From: Desulfovibrio sp.
GTDB taxonomy: Bacteria > Desulfobacterota > Desulfovibrionia > Desulfovibrionales > Desulfovibrionaceae
NCBI GenBank assembly: GCA_020217165.1
Contig: JAIWOE010000181.1
Location: 1 to 7,477, forward strand
Reading direction: 5' to 3'
DNA length: 7,477 bases
Positions 6,573 to 7,477 of this stretch are shown piece after piece. The notes under the pieces are model-generated. The model worked only from the letters and a program-made list of their open reading frames with translations, made no database searches and was not told the DNA's origin. Numbering within the stretch: position 1 is the stretch's first letter; each line of letters opens with the position of its first letter. The position numbers were made by a program, and so were the translations under genes.

Positions 6573-7477
6573 CAGCAAGCCACCAACCTGAGCCAGCAGA
6601 CGCACCTGCCGGAGTTCGACAAGGTCATGCACTACCGTCCGGCCCTGGTGACCATGGTCTACGCCCGCGATGGCGAGCTCATGGGCATGTTCGGCCGGGA
6701 AAAACGGTTTCTGGCGCCCCTGGCCCAGATTCCTGCCCACGTGGTCAACGCCTTTCTGGCCGCGGAGGATTCGGCCTTCTACGAGCACGAAGGGGTGGAC
6801 CTGCAGGCCATCTTTCGGGCTTTTTCCAAGAACGTGGCCGCCGGCGGCATTGTCCAGGGCGCGTCCACCATCACCCAGCAGGTCGTCAAGCGGCTCTTGC
6901 TCACATCCCAGAAGAGCTACATCCGCAAGGCCAAGGAGGCCATTCTGGCCTACCGGCTGGAGCGCCGGCTCACCAAAAACGAGATCCTCAGCATCTACCT
7001 GAATGATATTTTCCTGGGCGCCGGGGCCTATGGCGTGGAGGCCGCGGCGCGCATCTATTTTGGCAAGCACGTGACCGACCTGACCCTGTCCGAGGGTGCC
7101 CTCCTGGCCGGGCTGCCCAAGGCGCCCACCACCTACAATCCCTACCATGATCCCAAGGTGGCCAAGGAGCGCCAGCAGTACGTGCTGGGCCGCATGCTGG
7201 AGCTGGCCTGGATTTCCCAGGAGGAGCACGACACCGCCCTGGCCGCGCCCCTGGAGTACCGCTCCATGGAAGACCCCACCTTCGGCCGCGGGGCTTATTA
7301 TCTGGAAGAGGTGCGCCGCACCCTCATCAGCTCCCTCACCGCTGAGGCCGTGCAGGCCATGGGCTTCGACACCAACGCCACCGGCGAGGAAGCCCTGTAC
7401 ACCCTGGGGCTGCAGGTGTTCACCAGCATGGACATGAAGCACCAGATCGCCGCGGAAGACGCCCTGCGCCGGGGTCT
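6465..7477 (+). CDS. mrcA: Class A penicillin-binding protein, PBP1A type (3' truncated; glycosyltransferase domain complete)
   Basis: This protein polymerises lipid II into glycan strands and, through a domain beyond the window, would cross-link them. The 337 visible residues carry the GT51 motifs in order. Motif 1 is EDSAFYEHEG (101-110), with catalytic Glu101. Motif 2 is GASTITQQ (132-139), with Ala in place of the commoner second Gly. Motif 3 is RKAKE (154-158), with the second conserved Glu. Motif 4 is KNEILSIYLN (171-180), followed by GAYGVEAAARIYFGK and LSEGALLAGLPKAPTTYNP. LQVFTSMDMKHQIAAEDAL (316-334) is the usual lead-in to the transpeptidase region, so the SxxK, SxN and KTG motifs should follow off the edge. 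No in-frame start exists between a stop at 6384-6386 and the ATG at 6465, so the start is firm. It lies 7 bp after the previous stop, with only AGG (6456-6458) as a ribosome-site hint. The N-terminus looks like a cleavable signal peptide, which is unusual here. Confidence 0.95.
   Translation, partial: MHSTSFLRHVALLAALCGLCGLPVLSDLAVTTPALAQQATNLSQQTHLPEFDKVMHYRPALVTMVYARDGELMGMFGREKRFLAPLAQIPAHVVNAFLAAEDSAFYEHEGVDLQAIFRAFSKNVAAGGIVQGASTITQQVVKRLLLTSQKSYIRKAKEAILAYRLERRLTKNEILSIYLNDIFLGAGAYGVEAAARIYFGKHVTDLTLSEGALLAGLPKAPTTYNPYHDPKVAKERQQYVLGRMLELAWISQEEHDTALAAPLEYRSMEDPTFGRGAYYLEEVRRTLISSLTAEAVQAMGFDTNATGEEALYTLGLQVFTSMDMKHQIAAEDALRRG
6510..6527 (+). repeat. In-frame 9-bp tandem duplication in the PBP hydrophobic core
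   Basis: CTGTGTGGC occurs twice head to tail (6510-6518 and 6519-6527), followed by the diverged CTGCCTGTC. It starts on a codon boundary and encodes Leu-Cys-Gly twice, giving LCGLCG in the hydrophobic core of the N-terminus. This looks like a slippage duplication that lengthens the hydrophobic segment by three residues without breaking the frame. Confidence 0.85.

Noticed and set aside
6444..7442. 332-codon minus-strand ORF at the right end
   Set aside because: It lies antisense to the PBP gene, whose GT51 motifs are unmistakable on the + strand. The antisense translation is Gly/Gln/His-rich with no recognisable domain.

Overview
The window is GC-rich, densely coded on the + strand, and reads as a cell-envelope gene cluster from a Gram-negative (diderm) bacterium. 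The pairing of a TamA-type outer-membrane barrel with TamB points to Proteobacteria or a relative. From memory, the penicillin-binding protein looks most like those of sulfate-reducing Desulfovibrio-like bacteria. That placement is an impression, not a computed result.

Layout. (1) Bases 1-917: the C-terminal beta-barrel of a TamA (BamA/Omp85 superfamily) protein, cut off by the left edge. (2) Bases 920-5383: a complete tamB of 1487 codons, starting two bases after the tamA stop. (3) Bases 5384-5596: a 213-bp non-coding gap with a small inverted repeat, a weak promoter-like pair of hexamers and a possible 14-codon leader ORF. (4) Bases 5597-6457: a 286-residue exported or membrane-anchored protein with features of the AsmA/TamB-like group, which I cannot assign to a named family. 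(5) Bases 6465-7477: the N-terminal 337 residues of a class A penicillin-binding protein (PBP1A type). It has a complete glycosyltransferase-51 domain, but the transpeptidase domain lies past the right edge.

How the genes work together. TamA and TamB form the translocation and assembly module, an outer-membrane barrel joined to an inner-membrane-anchored, periplasm-spanning beta-rich protein. It is linked to outer-membrane protein assembly and to phospholipid movement between the membranes. The 286-residue protein may be a small accessory with the same kind of N-terminal anchor. The PBP polymerises peptidoglycan in the same compartment. Only 7 bp separate the last two genes, so they are probably co-transcribed. 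Whether they share a transcript with tamAB is open.

I see no mobile element, CRISPR array, tRNA, rRNA or defence system. No clearly new system stands out. The points most worth a second look are the unassigned 286-residue protein, the cleavable-looking signal peptide on the PBP, and the overlapping mini-ORF before the 286-residue gene. The many long ORFs on the minus strand are high-GC shadows of the + strand genes.
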